Shown here: piece after piece, positions 1 to 7,620 of the stretch
Position numbering within the stretch: the first letter of the stretch is position 1
How the letters are laid out: each line of letters begins with the position of its first letter
NCBI GenBank assembly: GCA_041751995.1
Contig: JBGSHY010000048.1
Span: 1-12,661 of the forward strand
Origin: JANMEX01 sp041751995
Lineage (GTDB): Bacteria > Pseudomonadota > Alphaproteobacteria > Rhizobiales > Rhizobiaceae
Direction of reading: 5' to 3'
Length of the DNA: 12,661 nt
Position numbers and translations under genes: made by a program
The notes under the pieces: model-generated
Seen by the model: the letters and a program-made list of their open reading frames with translations, nothing else
What the model was told of the DNA's origin: nothing
Database searches by the model: none

Positions 1-95
1 TGGGCAGCGCTGCCGTGATGCGTTCGCGCCGGGCGGCGGCAATTTCCGCAGCGGCAAAACCTGCGGCAGCGGCCAAGGAGGATAGTCATGGGTGA
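1..95 (+). CDS. hynS: Probable [NiFe] hydrogenase small subunit, C-terminal end only (partial)
   Basis: The frame starting at base 3 is open from the window edge to a TGA at 93-95. It encodes about 30 residues: a short small/hydrophobic run (GSAAV), a basic stretch (MRSRR), then an alanine/lysine-rich tail ending KEDSHG. This pattern fits the tail of a membrane-anchored hydrogenase small subunit, where a C-terminal transmembrane helix is followed by a positive cytoplasmic segment. The small subunit would carry the electron-relay FeS clusters and is normally exported by the Tat pathway with the large subunit. Context supports the call: Isp-type operons begin with the small subunit directly before isp1, and the large subunit is downstream here. 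The stop overlaps the isp1 start by 8 bases. No cysteine motif is visible in this fragment, so identity rests on position and tail composition. The other two frames stop at 16-18 and 83-85 and look less protein-like. Confidence 0.55.
   Translation, partial: GSAAVMRSRRAAAISAAAKPAAAAKEDSHG
75..81 (+). promoter_or_regulatory. Ribosome binding site of isp1
   Basis: AAGGAGG lies 6 bases before the ATG at 88. It is a near-perfect Shine-Dalgarno sequence and supports that start. It sits inside the last codons of the upstream partial gene, so translation of the two is probably coupled. Confidence 0.8.
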
Positions 96-747
96 CTGGG
101 TCGATTTCGCGCGGGGTCCTGCCCTGCAATTTTCCATCGCCGTCTTTGTCGCCGGCGTCCTGTGGCGGCTGGTCCGCCTTGCGATGATGCCGGATGTGCG
201 CATTCTGAGTGTGCCACGCAACGGCGCGCCCGGCTTCATGGACGCTGTGTCAGGCTTCTTCAGCATGATGCTGCCGCATCGGCAATACACAAGCCGCACA
301 CTGTTGTCCGTCATCACCGGCTGGGTGTTTCATGTCGGCCTTTTGATCATTGTCGTCGGCCTTGCCCCGCACATTCTGTTCATCAAGGGGCTGACGGGCC
401 TCAGCTGGCCCAATCTGCCGAGCAATCTGGTTTTCCTCGTTTCCGTTGTGACGCTGGTTGCGCTGGTCGGCGCGCTGGTCCATCGCCTCATCAGCCCGGT
501 GTTGCGGCTGATTTCAACGACGGACGACTATGTGACATGGGCCGTCACCACGCTTCCGGTCGTGACCGGCATTGCGGCGACCATGCATCTCGGCCTCCGT
601 TATGAGACACTTCTCACGCTTCACATTCTGAGCATTTGCCTTTTCCTGATCTGGTTCCCGTTCGGCAAGCTCATGCATGCCTTCATCGTTTTCATCAGCC
701 GCGGCACAACCGGCCGCGAACTTGCGCGCCGCGGTGTCAAGCTGTGA
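88..747 (+). CDS. isp1: Isp1, membrane cytochrome b (NarI/DsrM-like) subunit of Isp-type hydrogenase
   Basis: This 219-residue integral membrane protein resembles NarI in size and layout. Five hydrophobic helices are visible at about residues 13-34, 72-99, 112-134, 149-170 and 174-203. Histidines lie at 64, 82, 95, 132, 167, 179 and 197. The H179-H197 spacing of 18 equals that of the heme ligands H187/H205 of E. coli NarI. H82 and H95 in helix 2 are candidates for the partner ligands, so two b hemes are likely. Isp1 proteins are thought to take electrons from the hydrogenase small subunit at the periplasmic face and pass them to quinone and/or to the cytoplasmic Isp2. The position between the probable small subunit tail and the large subunit fits Isp1 rather than HupC, and the sequence is NarI-like rather than HupC-like. 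The alternative is a generic NarI-family protein. The start is set by the Shine-Dalgarno at 75-81. Confidence 0.83.
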   Translation: MGDWVDFARGPALQFSIAVFVAGVLWRLVRLAMMPDVRILSVPRNGAPGFMDAVSGFFSMMLPHRQYTSRTLLSVITGWVFHVGLLIIVVGLAPHILFIKGLTGLSWPNLPSNLVFLVSVVTLVALVGALVHRLISPVLRLISTTDDYVTWAVTTLPVVTGIAATMHLGLRYETLLTLHILSICLFLIWFPFGKLMHAFIVFISRGTTGRELARRGVKL

Positions 748-766
748 GCGTCCGTCCCGAATTTCC

Positions 767-771
767 GGAGG
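767..771 (+). promoter_or_regulatory. Ribosome binding site of hynL
   Basis: GGAGG lies 10 bases before the ATG at 782. It supports this start over an in-frame ATG at 677, which would lie inside isp1 and add 35 residues with no place in the hydrogenase family. Confidence 0.7.
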
Positions 772-781
772 TCTTCCGTCC

Positions 782-2515
782 ATGAACACACGCATCGTTG
801 TTGATCCGATCACCCGCATTGAAGGCCATCTGCGCATTGAGGCCGAAATGTCCGCCGATGGCCGCATTGCGCAGGCCTATTCCTCCGGCACCCTGGTGCG
901 CGGCATTGAACTCATCCTGCGCGGCCGCGACCCGCGTGACGCGTGGGCGTTCGCCCAGCGCATCTGCGGCGTCTGCACGCTGGTGCATGGCATTGCCTCG
1001 GTTCGCGCGGTTGAGGATGCGCTGGACTATGAAATTCCGGCCAATGCGCAGCTGATCCGCAATCTGATGATCGGCGCGCAATTCATCCACGACCATGTCA
1101 TGCACTTTTACCACCTGCATGCGCTGGACTGGGTTGATGTCGTGTCCGCGCTGAAGGCCGACCCGGCAGCCACATCGACGCTGGCGCAGTCGATTTCGAC
1201 CTATGCAAAATCGAGCCCCGGCTATTTCGCCGATGTTCAAAAGCGGGTGAAAGGTTTGGTCGACTCCGGCCAACTTGGCATTTTCGCCAATGGCTATTGG
1301 GGCCACCCGGAATACAAGCTTCCGCCAGAGGCCAATCTGATGGCAGTTGCCCATTATCTTGATGCGCTGGAATGGCAGCGCAAGGTGGTGCGGCTGCATG
1401 CGATTTTCGGCGGCAAGAACCCGCATCCGAATTTCGTCGTCGGCGGCGCGCCGACACCAATCAGTTCGACTTCGACCGGCGCCGCGGCAACCGCGCTGTC
1501 CATTTTGGGCTTGAGCGAGATCCGCGACATCATCATCAGCATGCAGGAGTTCGTCGATCAGGTCTATGTGCCCGACACCATCGCCATCGCGTCCTTCTAC
1601 AAGGATTGGTTCAAGCGCGGCGAAGGCGTCGGCAATTTCATGACCTGCGGCGATTTTCCCTCCGACGGCACCAACAATCCGGAGAAATGGCTGATTCCCG
1701 GCGGCGTTATTCTCAACCGCGACCTGAGCAAGATCATCCCGATTGATCTCAATGATCCAGAGCAGATCCAGGAATTCGTCGACCACAGCTGGTATGATTA
1801 TGAAGGCGATGCAAAGGGTCTCCACCCGTATGACGGCCAGACCAACCTCAACTACACTGGGCCGAAACCACCTTATGATCAGCTGGACGTGGACAAGCAT
1901 TATTCCTGGCTGAAGTCGCCCCGCTGGCGCGGCAAGCCGATGGAAGTCGGCCCGCTGGCGCGCGTCTTGGCGCTTTACGCCACTGGCCATGAACCAACCA
2001 AAGAACTGGCCACCATGGTTCTTTCAAAGCTGGAGCTGCCGATTGAGGCGATGTTCTCGACCTTGGGCCGCACTGCCTCGCGCACCTTGGAAAGCAAGAT
2101 CATCGCCGACCAGATGATGATCTGGCACGACAATCTTGTCGCCAACATCAAGGGCGGTGACCTGTCGGTTCACAGCACCAAAAAGTGGAGCCCGTCGACT
2201 TGGCCGGCGGAAGCACGCGGCGTCGGATTCACCGAAGCGCCGCGCGGCATGCTCACCCATTACATTGTCATCAAGGACAAGAAGATCGCCAACTATCAGG
2301 CAGTCGTGCCTTCGACCTGGAATGCCGGGCCGCGCGATGGCGCAGGCGGCATTGGTCCTTACGAGGCGGCGCTGATGGACAATCACACGCTCCATGACGC
2401 CAAGCAGCCGCTCGAAATCCAGCGCACCATCCACAGCTTCGATCCGTGTCTGGCCTGCGCCGTTCATATTGCCGATCCGGATGGCGAAGAGCTGTTCCAG
2501 ATCAACATTCAATAG
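782..2515 (+). CDS. hynL: [NiFe] hydrogenase large (catalytic) subunit, Isp-type uptake enzyme
   Basis: This 577-residue large subunit carries the NiFe active site that oxidises H2 to protons and electrons. The family-typical N terminus (VDPITRIEGHLRIE, residues 7-20) fixes the start. The L1 motif RICGVCTLVH gives nickel ligands C62 and C65 and the conserved H69. The C-terminal motif DPCLACAVH gives C556, C559 and H562, followed by a 15-residue extension that a maturation protease would remove after H562. All four nickel cysteines are present. The segment after L1 (NAQLIRNLM) and the flanking isp genes favour the Isp-type group 1e (near group 1c) over the HupL type of group 1d. It has no signal peptide, as expected for co-export with the Tat-bearing small subunit. 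It starts 34 bases after isp1 and probably shares its transcript. The protease gene is not in the window. Confidence 0.96.
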   Translation: MNTRIVVDPITRIEGHLRIEAEMSADGRIAQAYSSGTLVRGIELILRGRDPRDAWAFAQRICGVCTLVHGIASVRAVEDALDYEIPANAQLIRNLMIGAQFIHDHVMHFYHLHALDWVDVVSALKADPAATSTLAQSISTYAKSSPGYFADVQKRVKGLVDSGQLGIFANGYWGHPEYKLPPEANLMAVAHYLDALEWQRKVVRLHAIFGGKNPHPNFVVGGAPTPISSTSTGAAATALSILGLSEIRDIIISMQEFVDQVYVPDTIAIASFYKDWFKRGEGVGNFMTCGDFPSDGTNNPEKWLIPGGVILNRDLSKIIPIDLNDPEQIQEFVDHSWYDYEGDAKGLHPYDGQTNLNYTGPKPPYDQLDVDKHYSWLKSPRWRGKPMEVGPLARVLALYATGHEPTKELATMVLSKLELPIEAMFSTLGRTASRTLESKIIADQMMIWHDNLVANIKGGDLSVHSTKKWSPSTWPAEARGVGFTEAPRGMLTHYIVIKDKKIANYQAVVPSTWNAGPRDGAGGIGPYEAALMDNHTLHDAKQPLEIQRTIHSFDPCLACAVHIADPDGEELFQINIQ

Positions 2516-2526
2516 GGCCAGGCCCT
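2514..2526 (+). repeat. Short inverted repeat at the hynL stop codon
   Basis: AGGGCC, a single A, then GGCCCT form a perfect 6-base dyad that overlaps the TAG stop of hynL. As RNA it could fold into a 4-5 base-pair GC-rich stem with a 3-5 base loop. No T-run follows, so it is not an intrinsic terminator. It might cause pausing or influence mRNA stability between hynL and isp2, or it may be chance. Confidence 0.4.
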
Positions 2527-2550
2527 GAAGTTAAAGATTGCGGAGTGTCG

Positions 2551-3837
2551 ATGATGAGCACCAGACCGGCAATGAGCCAGCAACAGGTTGAGGCGGCAGG
2601 CAACAAGCTGCTGGCGCTGTCAGCCTCGCATCTGTCAACCTATCTCGAGGCCTGCCTGCATTGCGGGCAATGCGCGACGGCGTGTCATTTCCACGAGGTC
2701 TCGGGCGATCCGCGCCATACGCCTGCCTACAAGCTGTTTCCGATGGCGCGGGCTTACAAGCGCTCGAAGTCGCCGTTGAACTGGTTCGGCCTGACAAAGA
2801 CCGTGACGCAGGCCGATCTCGACGAATGGGAAGAGCTGATCTTCGACACCTGCACCATGTGCGGGCGCTGCAGCACCGTCTGCCCGATGGGCATCGACAT
2901 CGCCGCCATCGTCGCGGGCACGCGCCAAGCCTTTGCCGCTGCGGGCCTCGGCCCGGAAGACCTGATGCAGGCGGCGGACAATGTGCGCGACCACGGCAGC
3001 CCGCTCAAGGTTTCCAAATCGGTTCTCGAAGACCGGCTGGAGTGGATAGCCGATGAGCATGAAACAGAAATCCCGCTCGACAAAAAGGGCGCGGAGGTCC
3101 TGTTCACCATTTCCTCGATCGAACTGATGAAATACCCCGATTCCGTCGGCGCGATGGCGCAGATCCTCAATGCGGCAGGCGTCAACTGGACGGTCAGCAC
3201 CAAAGGCTATGAATCCACAAATTTCGGCTATTTGTCCGGCAAGCCTGACCTTGCCAAAATTGGCGTGACGCGGATTGTCGAGGCGGCGGAAGCGGCGGGC
3301 ATCAAGACGGTGATCATCCCCGAATGCGGCCATGCCTACACGGTCCTTCGTTGGGGCGGGGCGAATATCCTTGGCCGTCCGCTGCCGTTTGAAGTGTTTC
3401 ACATCACCGAGTATCTGGCCAAACTGAAGCGGGACGGTCGGATTTCATTTACCCCCACCGACGAAGCCTTCACCTATCATGACCCGTGCCAGATCTCGCG
3501 CCGCGGCGGCGCGGAGGCGGATGCACGCTATCTTCTGGACGGATTTGCCCCCAATTTCCGCGAAATGGCGCCGACGGGCAATTACAACTGGTGTTGCGGC
3601 GGCGGCGGCGGCGTGCAGGCGATTTCGCGCGCTGCGCCTTTGCGGCACAAGGTTTTCGAGATCAAGGCCAAGCAGGTTGCAGCTGCCGGCACCGACATGA
3701 TGGTGTCATCCTGCGCCAACTGCCGGCTGACCTTTGATGAAAGCATCGCCGCGCTGAAATGGGGCGGCAAACTGGAAAGCTTGGTCGAGATTCTCGCCAG
3801 CCATCTCATCGAGAAGCCACAGAAACCGGCCAACTGA
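2551..3837 (+). CDS. isp2: Isp2, HdrD/DsrK-like cytoplasmic iron-sulfur (CCG-domain) protein of Isp-type hydrogenase
   Basis: The 428-residue protein has no signal peptide or membrane helix, so it is cytoplasmic. The N-terminal ferredoxin part has two CX2CX2CX3C sets binding [4Fe-4S]: C35, C38, C41, C45 and C101, C104, C107, C111. Two CCG domains follow. The first keeps only PECGHAY (C259), as in DsrK-like proteins. The second is complete: C313, C348-C349, C388, C391 (CX34CCX38CX2C). In heterodisulfide reductases that motif binds the special cluster where disulfides are reduced. Isp2 is thought to exchange electrons with Isp1 and couple H2 oxidation or production to a cytoplasmic thiol/disulfide or other carrier; the partner is not known. 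Two adjacent ATGs at 2551 and 2554 are both possible starts, 5 and 8 bases after a GGAG at 2542-2545. It follows hynL by 35 bases and ends 7 bases from the convergent hypF. Confidence 0.87.
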   Translation: MMSTRPAMSQQQVEAAGNKLLALSASHLSTYLEACLHCGQCATACHFHEVSGDPRHTPAYKLFPMARAYKRSKSPLNWFGLTKTVTQADLDEWEELIFDTCTMCGRCSTVCPMGIDIAAIVAGTRQAFAAAGLGPEDLMQAADNVRDHGSPLKVSKSVLEDRLEWIADEHETEIPLDKKGAEVLFTISSIELMKYPDSVGAMAQILNAAGVNWTVSTKGYESTNFGYLSGKPDLAKIGVTRIVEAAEAAGIKTVIIPECGHAYTVLRWGGANILGRPLPFEVFHITEYLAKLKRDGRISFTPTDEAFTYHDPCQISRRGGAEADARYLLDGFAPNFREMAPTGNYNWCCGGGGGVQAISRAAPLRHKVFEIKAKQVAAAGTDMMVSSCANCRLTFDESIAALKWGGKLESLVEILASHLIEKPQKPAN

Positions 3838-3844
3838 GCGGCCG

Positions 3845-6175
3845 TCACTTTTGCCGGGCGGCAAGCCTTGCCAAGGCGATTGCCGCTTGGCCAAGCGCGA
3901 TGCCACCGTCATTGGCCGGTGCTCTGTGATGAACGAGCACCACCAGACCGGACGCCGTCAGCGCGGAATGAACACCTTCCAGGAGCAGGCGGTTTTGGAA
4001 AACGCCGCCTGACAAGGCCGCCCGGTCAAGCCGCTGCTCCACACAGATCCGGATCGCCAATTTCGACAGGGCCTCAACCAGCGCTTTGTGAAATCTCGCC
4101 GCCATCAAGCCAACCGGCAAGCTGTTGCGCATGTCGTCCAAGGCCGAAAGCCACAGCGCGTCCCAGCGAATCGGTTGCCCGGGTGCGGGCAAAACAACCG
4201 GATATGCCATTGCCTGATCCATGTGCGGACCTGCGATGGCTTCCAATTCCATGCCCGTCTGCCCTTCGTACGAAAGCCGCTCAGATGTTGCTCCAATGAC
4301 GCACGAAAACGCATCGAAAAGCCGCCCGGCCGAAGAGGACAAAGGTGCGAGGCGCGGATTGGCCATCATGGATTCGAGCAGTCCAATGGGCTTTTCAGCT
4401 AGCCGCCGCATGACCGGCAAATCACGGAATTCGCCGTCAACAAAACCGTTGCCCAATGCCAGCCGCAGATGGGCAAAGGCGTTGCGCCAGGGCTCAGTTG
4501 ATGCCTTGTCGCCACCGAGCAACGGCACGGGAAGGAAATGTGCGGCCCGCTCAAAGCCGAGATAGTTTCCAACCAGAAACTCGCCGCCCCAGATCGTGCC
4601 GTCCGGCCCGTAGCCGGCACCGTCGAGGATTATGCCGAGAGTCCCGGAATTGTCAGAACCATTCTCTGCCATGCAGGCAGCAAGATGGGCATGGTGGTGC
4701 TGGACCGGAATCACTTCGGCACCGAACTCCGCCGCCAGTTTGTGGGCGAAAGCCGAAGACAGGTATGCCGGGTGCATGTCGCAGACTATGGCGTCAGGCC
4801 GGCGTTGAAACAGGTCGAGATAGAGACTGGCCGACCGCTCATACTCGCCAAACGTATCCGGCTCATCCAGGTCGCCCATGTGCTGCGACAGCACCGCCTC
4901 GCCGCTGCCTGCAAGGCAGAACGCAGACTTGATGTCCGCGCCTGCCGCAAAGACTGGCGTCTTGGCGGATAGGCATTCTGGCAACAGCAACGGCGTGGGG
5001 GCATAGCCACGGGCGCGCCGCAGGATCGAAAGTCCCGGCGCATCCAGCCGGACGACGCTGTCATCGACCCGGTTTTCAATGTCACGGTCATGAAACAGGA
5101 TCACATCGGCAATGGCGAACAGTTCGCTGCGCGCGCTCTCATTGTCGATGAATTGCGGCTGGCCGGATTCATTGGCGGATGTCATCACCAGCGCCTCGCC
5201 GACGGCACGCATCAACAGCAGATGCAGCGGCGTGGTCGGCAGCATGAATCCGATGCGGTCCTGTCCCGGCGCTACGCAAGGCGCAAGATTTGATTGCGCA
5301 ACGGCGCGCAGCAGGACAATCGGGCCTGCGGATGACGAAATGAGCTCAGCCTCGGCGGCGCTGACAGCGGCTTGTTTTTCGATTTGGGCAAGGTCCAGCC
5401 CCATCAGCGCAAAAGGCTTGGCATCGCGGCGCTTGCGGAGGCGCAGTTCCGATACGGCCGCCTCATTCGCCGCCAGACAGGCGATATGAAAACCGCCGAG
5501 CCCTTTCAGCGCCACGATTTTCCCTGCCTTCAACAGCAAAGCCAGCGCTGCGATTTCCCCGCCATGCGTAGTGCTGACCGGGCCGTCTGCATTTTCGAGC
5601 CACAGTTTCGGCCCGCATTGGGCGCAAGCGATGGGTTCGGCATGAAAGCGGCGGTCAGCCGGGTTTTCATATTCCGCCCGGCATTCCGCGCACATCGGAA
5701 ACTTCTCCATCGCCGTGTTGGCGCGGTCGTAGGGAATTTTGCGGACGATGGTCAGGCGCGGGCCGCAATGGGTGCAATTGGCGAAAGCGTAGCCATAACG
5801 CCGGTTTGCCGGATCAAGCACTTCCCGCGCGCAGTCCGGACAGATGGCGGCGTCGGGAGTTACCGCTGTTGCCGCCTTCCCCGTAAGGCTTTCGAGAATG
5901 GTGAAGGCGGTTGGCCGATCCTGAATTTCTGCAGGTTCGGCCGTAATGTGATCAATCCGGGCGAGTTTCGGCTGTTCCCGACGAAGTTGTGTGAGGAAGC
6001 GGTCGCGGCTTTCAACATTCGCAAGAATGTCGATGACAACCCCTTCCGGCGTGTTGCGCACGGTCCCTGCCAATCCATGCTCATGAGCAAGCTTCCAGAC
6101 GAACGGTCTGAAACCGACGCCCTGAACCAGGCCGCGGACATGAATGCGCCAAAAGGTTTGAACCGGGGCTGGCAT
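3845..6175 (-). CDS. hypF: HypF, carbamoyltransferase for [NiFe] hydrogenase cyanide-ligand synthesis
   Basis: HypF uses carbamoyl phosphate and ATP to place a carbamoyl group on the HypE C-terminal cysteine, the precursor of the CN ligands of the NiFe site. The 776-residue protein shows the full family architecture. The acylphosphatase-like domain has RGLVQGVGFRPF with R23 and N41. Two zinc-finger units follow (C112/C115/C134/C137 and C162/C165/C184/C187). Next are a YrdC-like domain and a Kae1-like domain with VQHHHAH, a glycine-rich LDGAGYGPDG segment, LSGGVFQNRLL and a final PANDGGIALGQ. The ATG at 6175 is preferred because the acylphosphatase domain starts just after it. A GTG at 6202 would add nine residues that only re-read the end of hupV. 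No good Shine-Dalgarno precedes it. It lies 2 bases after the hupV stop, so coupled translation is likely. hupV-hypF adjacency also occurs in Rhodobacter capsulatus. Confidence 0.97.
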   Translation of the reverse strand: MPAPVQTFWRIHVRGLVQGVGFRPFVWKLAHEHGLAGTVRNTPEGVVIDILANVESRDRFLTQLRREQPKLARIDHITAEPAEIQDRPTAFTILESLTGKAATAVTPDAAICPDCAREVLDPANRRYGYAFANCTHCGPRLTIVRKIPYDRANTAMEKFPMCAECRAEYENPADRRFHAEPIACAQCGPKLWLENADGPVSTTHGGEIAALALLLKAGKIVALKGLGGFHIACLAANEAAVSELRLRKRRDAKPFALMGLDLAQIEKQAAVSAAEAELISSSAGPIVLLRAVAQSNLAPCVAPGQDRIGFMLPTTPLHLLLMRAVGEALVMTSANESGQPQFIDNESARSELFAIADVILFHDRDIENRVDDSVVRLDAPGLSILRRARGYAPTPLLLPECLSAKTPVFAAGADIKSAFCLAGSGEAVLSQHMGDLDEPDTFGEYERSASLYLDLFQRRPDAIVCDMHPAYLSSAFAHKLAAEFGAEVIPVQHHHAHLAACMAENGSDNSGTLGIILDGAGYGPDGTIWGGEFLVGNYLGFERAAHFLPVPLLGGDKASTEPWRNAFAHLRLALGNGFVDGEFRDLPVMRRLAEKPIGLLESMMANPRLAPLSSSAGRLFDAFSCVIGATSERLSYEGQTGMELEAIAGPHMDQAMAYPVVLPAPGQPIRWDALWLSALDDMRNSLPVGLMAARFHKALVEALSKLAIRICVEQRLDRAALSGGVFQNRLLLEGVHSALTASGLVVLVHHRAPANDGGIALGQAAIALARLAARQK
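3851..3897. repeat. Cluster of stacked inverted repeats at the convergent isp2/hypF junction
   Basis: Three dyads lie in 47 bases inside the last codons of hypF. TTGCC (3851-3855) pairs with GGCAA (3860-3864) across a 4-base loop. GGCAAGCCTTG (3860-3870) pairs with CAAGGC plus TTGCC (3872-3877, 3880-3884), with a 2-base GA bulge. CGCTTGGCCAAGCG (3884-3897) is a perfect 14-base palindrome. The first two share the GGCAA arm and so exclude each other. No T-run follows on either strand, which argues against a classic intrinsic terminator. Because the two operons have only 7 bases between their stop codons, the 3' ends of both transcripts must lie inside the opposite gene. These hairpins would be an economical barrier or mRNA end for isp2 transcripts. 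Function is inferred only. Confidence 0.5.
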
Positions 6176-6177
6176 GG

Positions 6178-7620
6178 TCAATGCACGGTGCAGACCATGC
6201 ACGGATCAAAAGACCGGACAATGTGCTGCACGTTGACAGAATCCGGACCTTCCACGGCCATGCCGGTCAGCGCCTGTTCAAGCGGTCCAGCGACACCGTC
6301 ATTGTCGCGCGGTGAAAAGTTCCACGTTGTCGGCGCGATGATCTGGTAGTTGGCGATGCGCCCGTCGCGCACGCTCAGCCAATGGCCGAGCGACCCGCGC
6401 GCCGCTTCTGTCAGTCCGATGCCGCTGCCGGTTTTGGGATCGCGGTCAGGGACGCAAAACGGCGCTTCCGGCTCAATCGCCGCCACCCAAGTTTCAAGCG
6501 CGATTACAGTCGCTGCGAGCTCCGTCATGCGGGCGACCACGCGCGAATGAACATTGCCACCGCTATTGCGCACCAGATCCATGAGCAGCGGATGGCCATT
6601 GACCACCTGCCGCGCCAACGCACCAACCTCGAACGGCTTCCCGCCATAACGCGGCGCCTTGCACCAGCTGTAGCCTGAAGTGTCGTCATAGGCCGGGGCA
6701 GTCAACCCATCAAACGGCGCAAGCCGGCCCTGCCCTCTTTCATACCAGGCGTTGTCGGTGTCTTCAGTGACAAATGCCGGATCAAATACCCCCGGAGTTC
6801 CGTCATGGATGCCAGGAACAAAAAGGTGACCATGTTCCGATCCGTAAGCGCCGACGCTGAGAAAACGGTCCTGCGCGCGGCCAAGCCGCTCCAGTTGCAG
6901 ATCATCGGAAATGGCAAGGAACTGGCCGAAATCAGAGTTGGAAACAGAACGACGCTTTGTCCATTGGCCAAGCGTCTCCGCAGAATTCATCGCCGCCACA
7001 CTTTCCAGCCTGTCGCCGTAAAGATGGCGCTCCAGAAACCGGCGGAAACCCATCAGCAGTCCTGCCAGCCGCGCCTGCTCGGCCGCAGAGACGGCACGTG
7101 TCGAGCCGCCCGGCCGGATCGACAGGGTATGCGGCCACTTTCCGGCGAGGATGCCCAGCATCTGCAAAAACTGGGCGCGGGCAGGAAGCACATCAGCGGC
7201 GGAGGTTCCCTTAACGGCTGCGAACCGCTCCACAATGTCCTCATGCCAAACCCGTGACGCATAGGATGGACGTGCGAAGTCCGGCATGAAAAACAGGTAA
7301 AAATGGGTCAGATGATCGGCGATATTCTCGATGGCATGGACGATGTTGATCGAAAGCGCGCCGTTGCCGGAAATCGACAGTCCCTGCGCCGCGCCGATAG
7401 CCCGGGCGGCGGCCACAGACTGGGAGACAGAACAAATGCCGCAAATGCGCGGCACAAAGATCAGCGCGTCGGACGGCGTCTTGCCGGTGAGCATGGTCTC
7501 AAAGCCGCGAAATAGCGGGGCGACAACTTGCGCCGAACGCACGGTCCCGTCCTGAACGTCAAGCTTGACCTCGAGATCGCCTTCAACGCGGTTGAACGGA
7601 CCGATGATCAGCCGCGTCAT
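6178..7620 (-). CDS. hupV: HupV/HoxC, large subunit of H2-sensing regulatory hydrogenase
   Basis: This 480-residue large subunit carries the NiFe site of a cytoplasmic H2 sensor (group 2b) and works with HupU. The N-terminal GPFNRVEGDLEVKLD and the L1 motif RICGICSVSQ place it in the sensor branch: C60 and C63 are present, and Q67 replaces the histidine found in uptake enzymes (compare H69 of HynL). The C-terminal motif is DPCMVCTVH (C474, C477, H480), and the stop codon follows H480 directly. There is no peptide for a maturation protease to remove, a hallmark of regulatory hydrogenases. The ATG start overlaps the hupU stop as ATGA. A weak AGAAAG lies upstream, so translational coupling to hupU is likely. 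It still needs the Hyp proteins for its Fe(CN)2CO centre, which fits hypF next door. Confidence 0.96.
   Translation of the reverse strand: MTRLIIGPFNRVEGDLEVKLDVQDGTVRSAQVVAPLFRGFETMLTGKTPSDALIFVPRICGICSVSQSVAAARAIGAAQGLSISGNGALSINIVHAIENIADHLTHFYLFFMPDFARPSYASRVWHEDIVERFAAVKGTSAADVLPARAQFLQMLGILAGKWPHTLSIRPGGSTRAVSAAEQARLAGLLMGFRRFLERHLYGDRLESVAAMNSAETLGQWTKRRSVSNSDFGQFLAISDDLQLERLGRAQDRFLSVGAYGSEHGHLFVPGIHDGTPGVFDPAFVTEDTDNAWYERGQGRLAPFDGLTAPAYDDTSGYSWCKAPRYGGKPFEVGALARQVVNGHPLLMDLVRNSGGNVHSRVVARMTELAATVIALETWVAAIEPEAPFCVPDRDPKTGSGIGLTEAARGSLGHWLSVRDGRIANYQIIAPTTWNFSPRDNDGVAGPLEQALTGMAVEGPDSVNVQHIVRSFDPCMVCTVH

Noticed and set aside
677..781. Upstream in-frame start for the large subunit inside isp1
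   Set aside because: The added residues come from the isp1 coding sequence in another frame. The canonical large-subunit N terminus and a GGAGG site support 782.
748..781. Possible hairpin (CGGA/TCCG) around the hynL ribosome site
   Set aside because: The stem is only 4 bp with a 5-base loop and is expected by chance at this GC content.
737..1990. Long open frame on the minus strand opposite hynL (about 417 codons)
   Set aside because: It lies antisense to a gene with complete nickel motifs. Its translation has no recognisable motif and looks like high-GC codon shadowing.
3598..3612. Run of GGC triplets as a microsatellite
   Set aside because: It encodes the glycine run after the conserved CC of the CCG motif in isp2, so it is explained by protein sequence.
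3838..3844. Classic intrinsic terminator between the convergent operons
   Set aside because: The gap is only 7 bases and no T-run follows the nearby dyads on either strand. The dyads are reported as inverted repeats without a firm terminator call.
5372..6349. Plus-strand open frame antisense to hypF and the end of hupV (about 325 codons)
   Set aside because: HypF has all family motifs on the other strand. This frame has no ribosome site or coherent domain.
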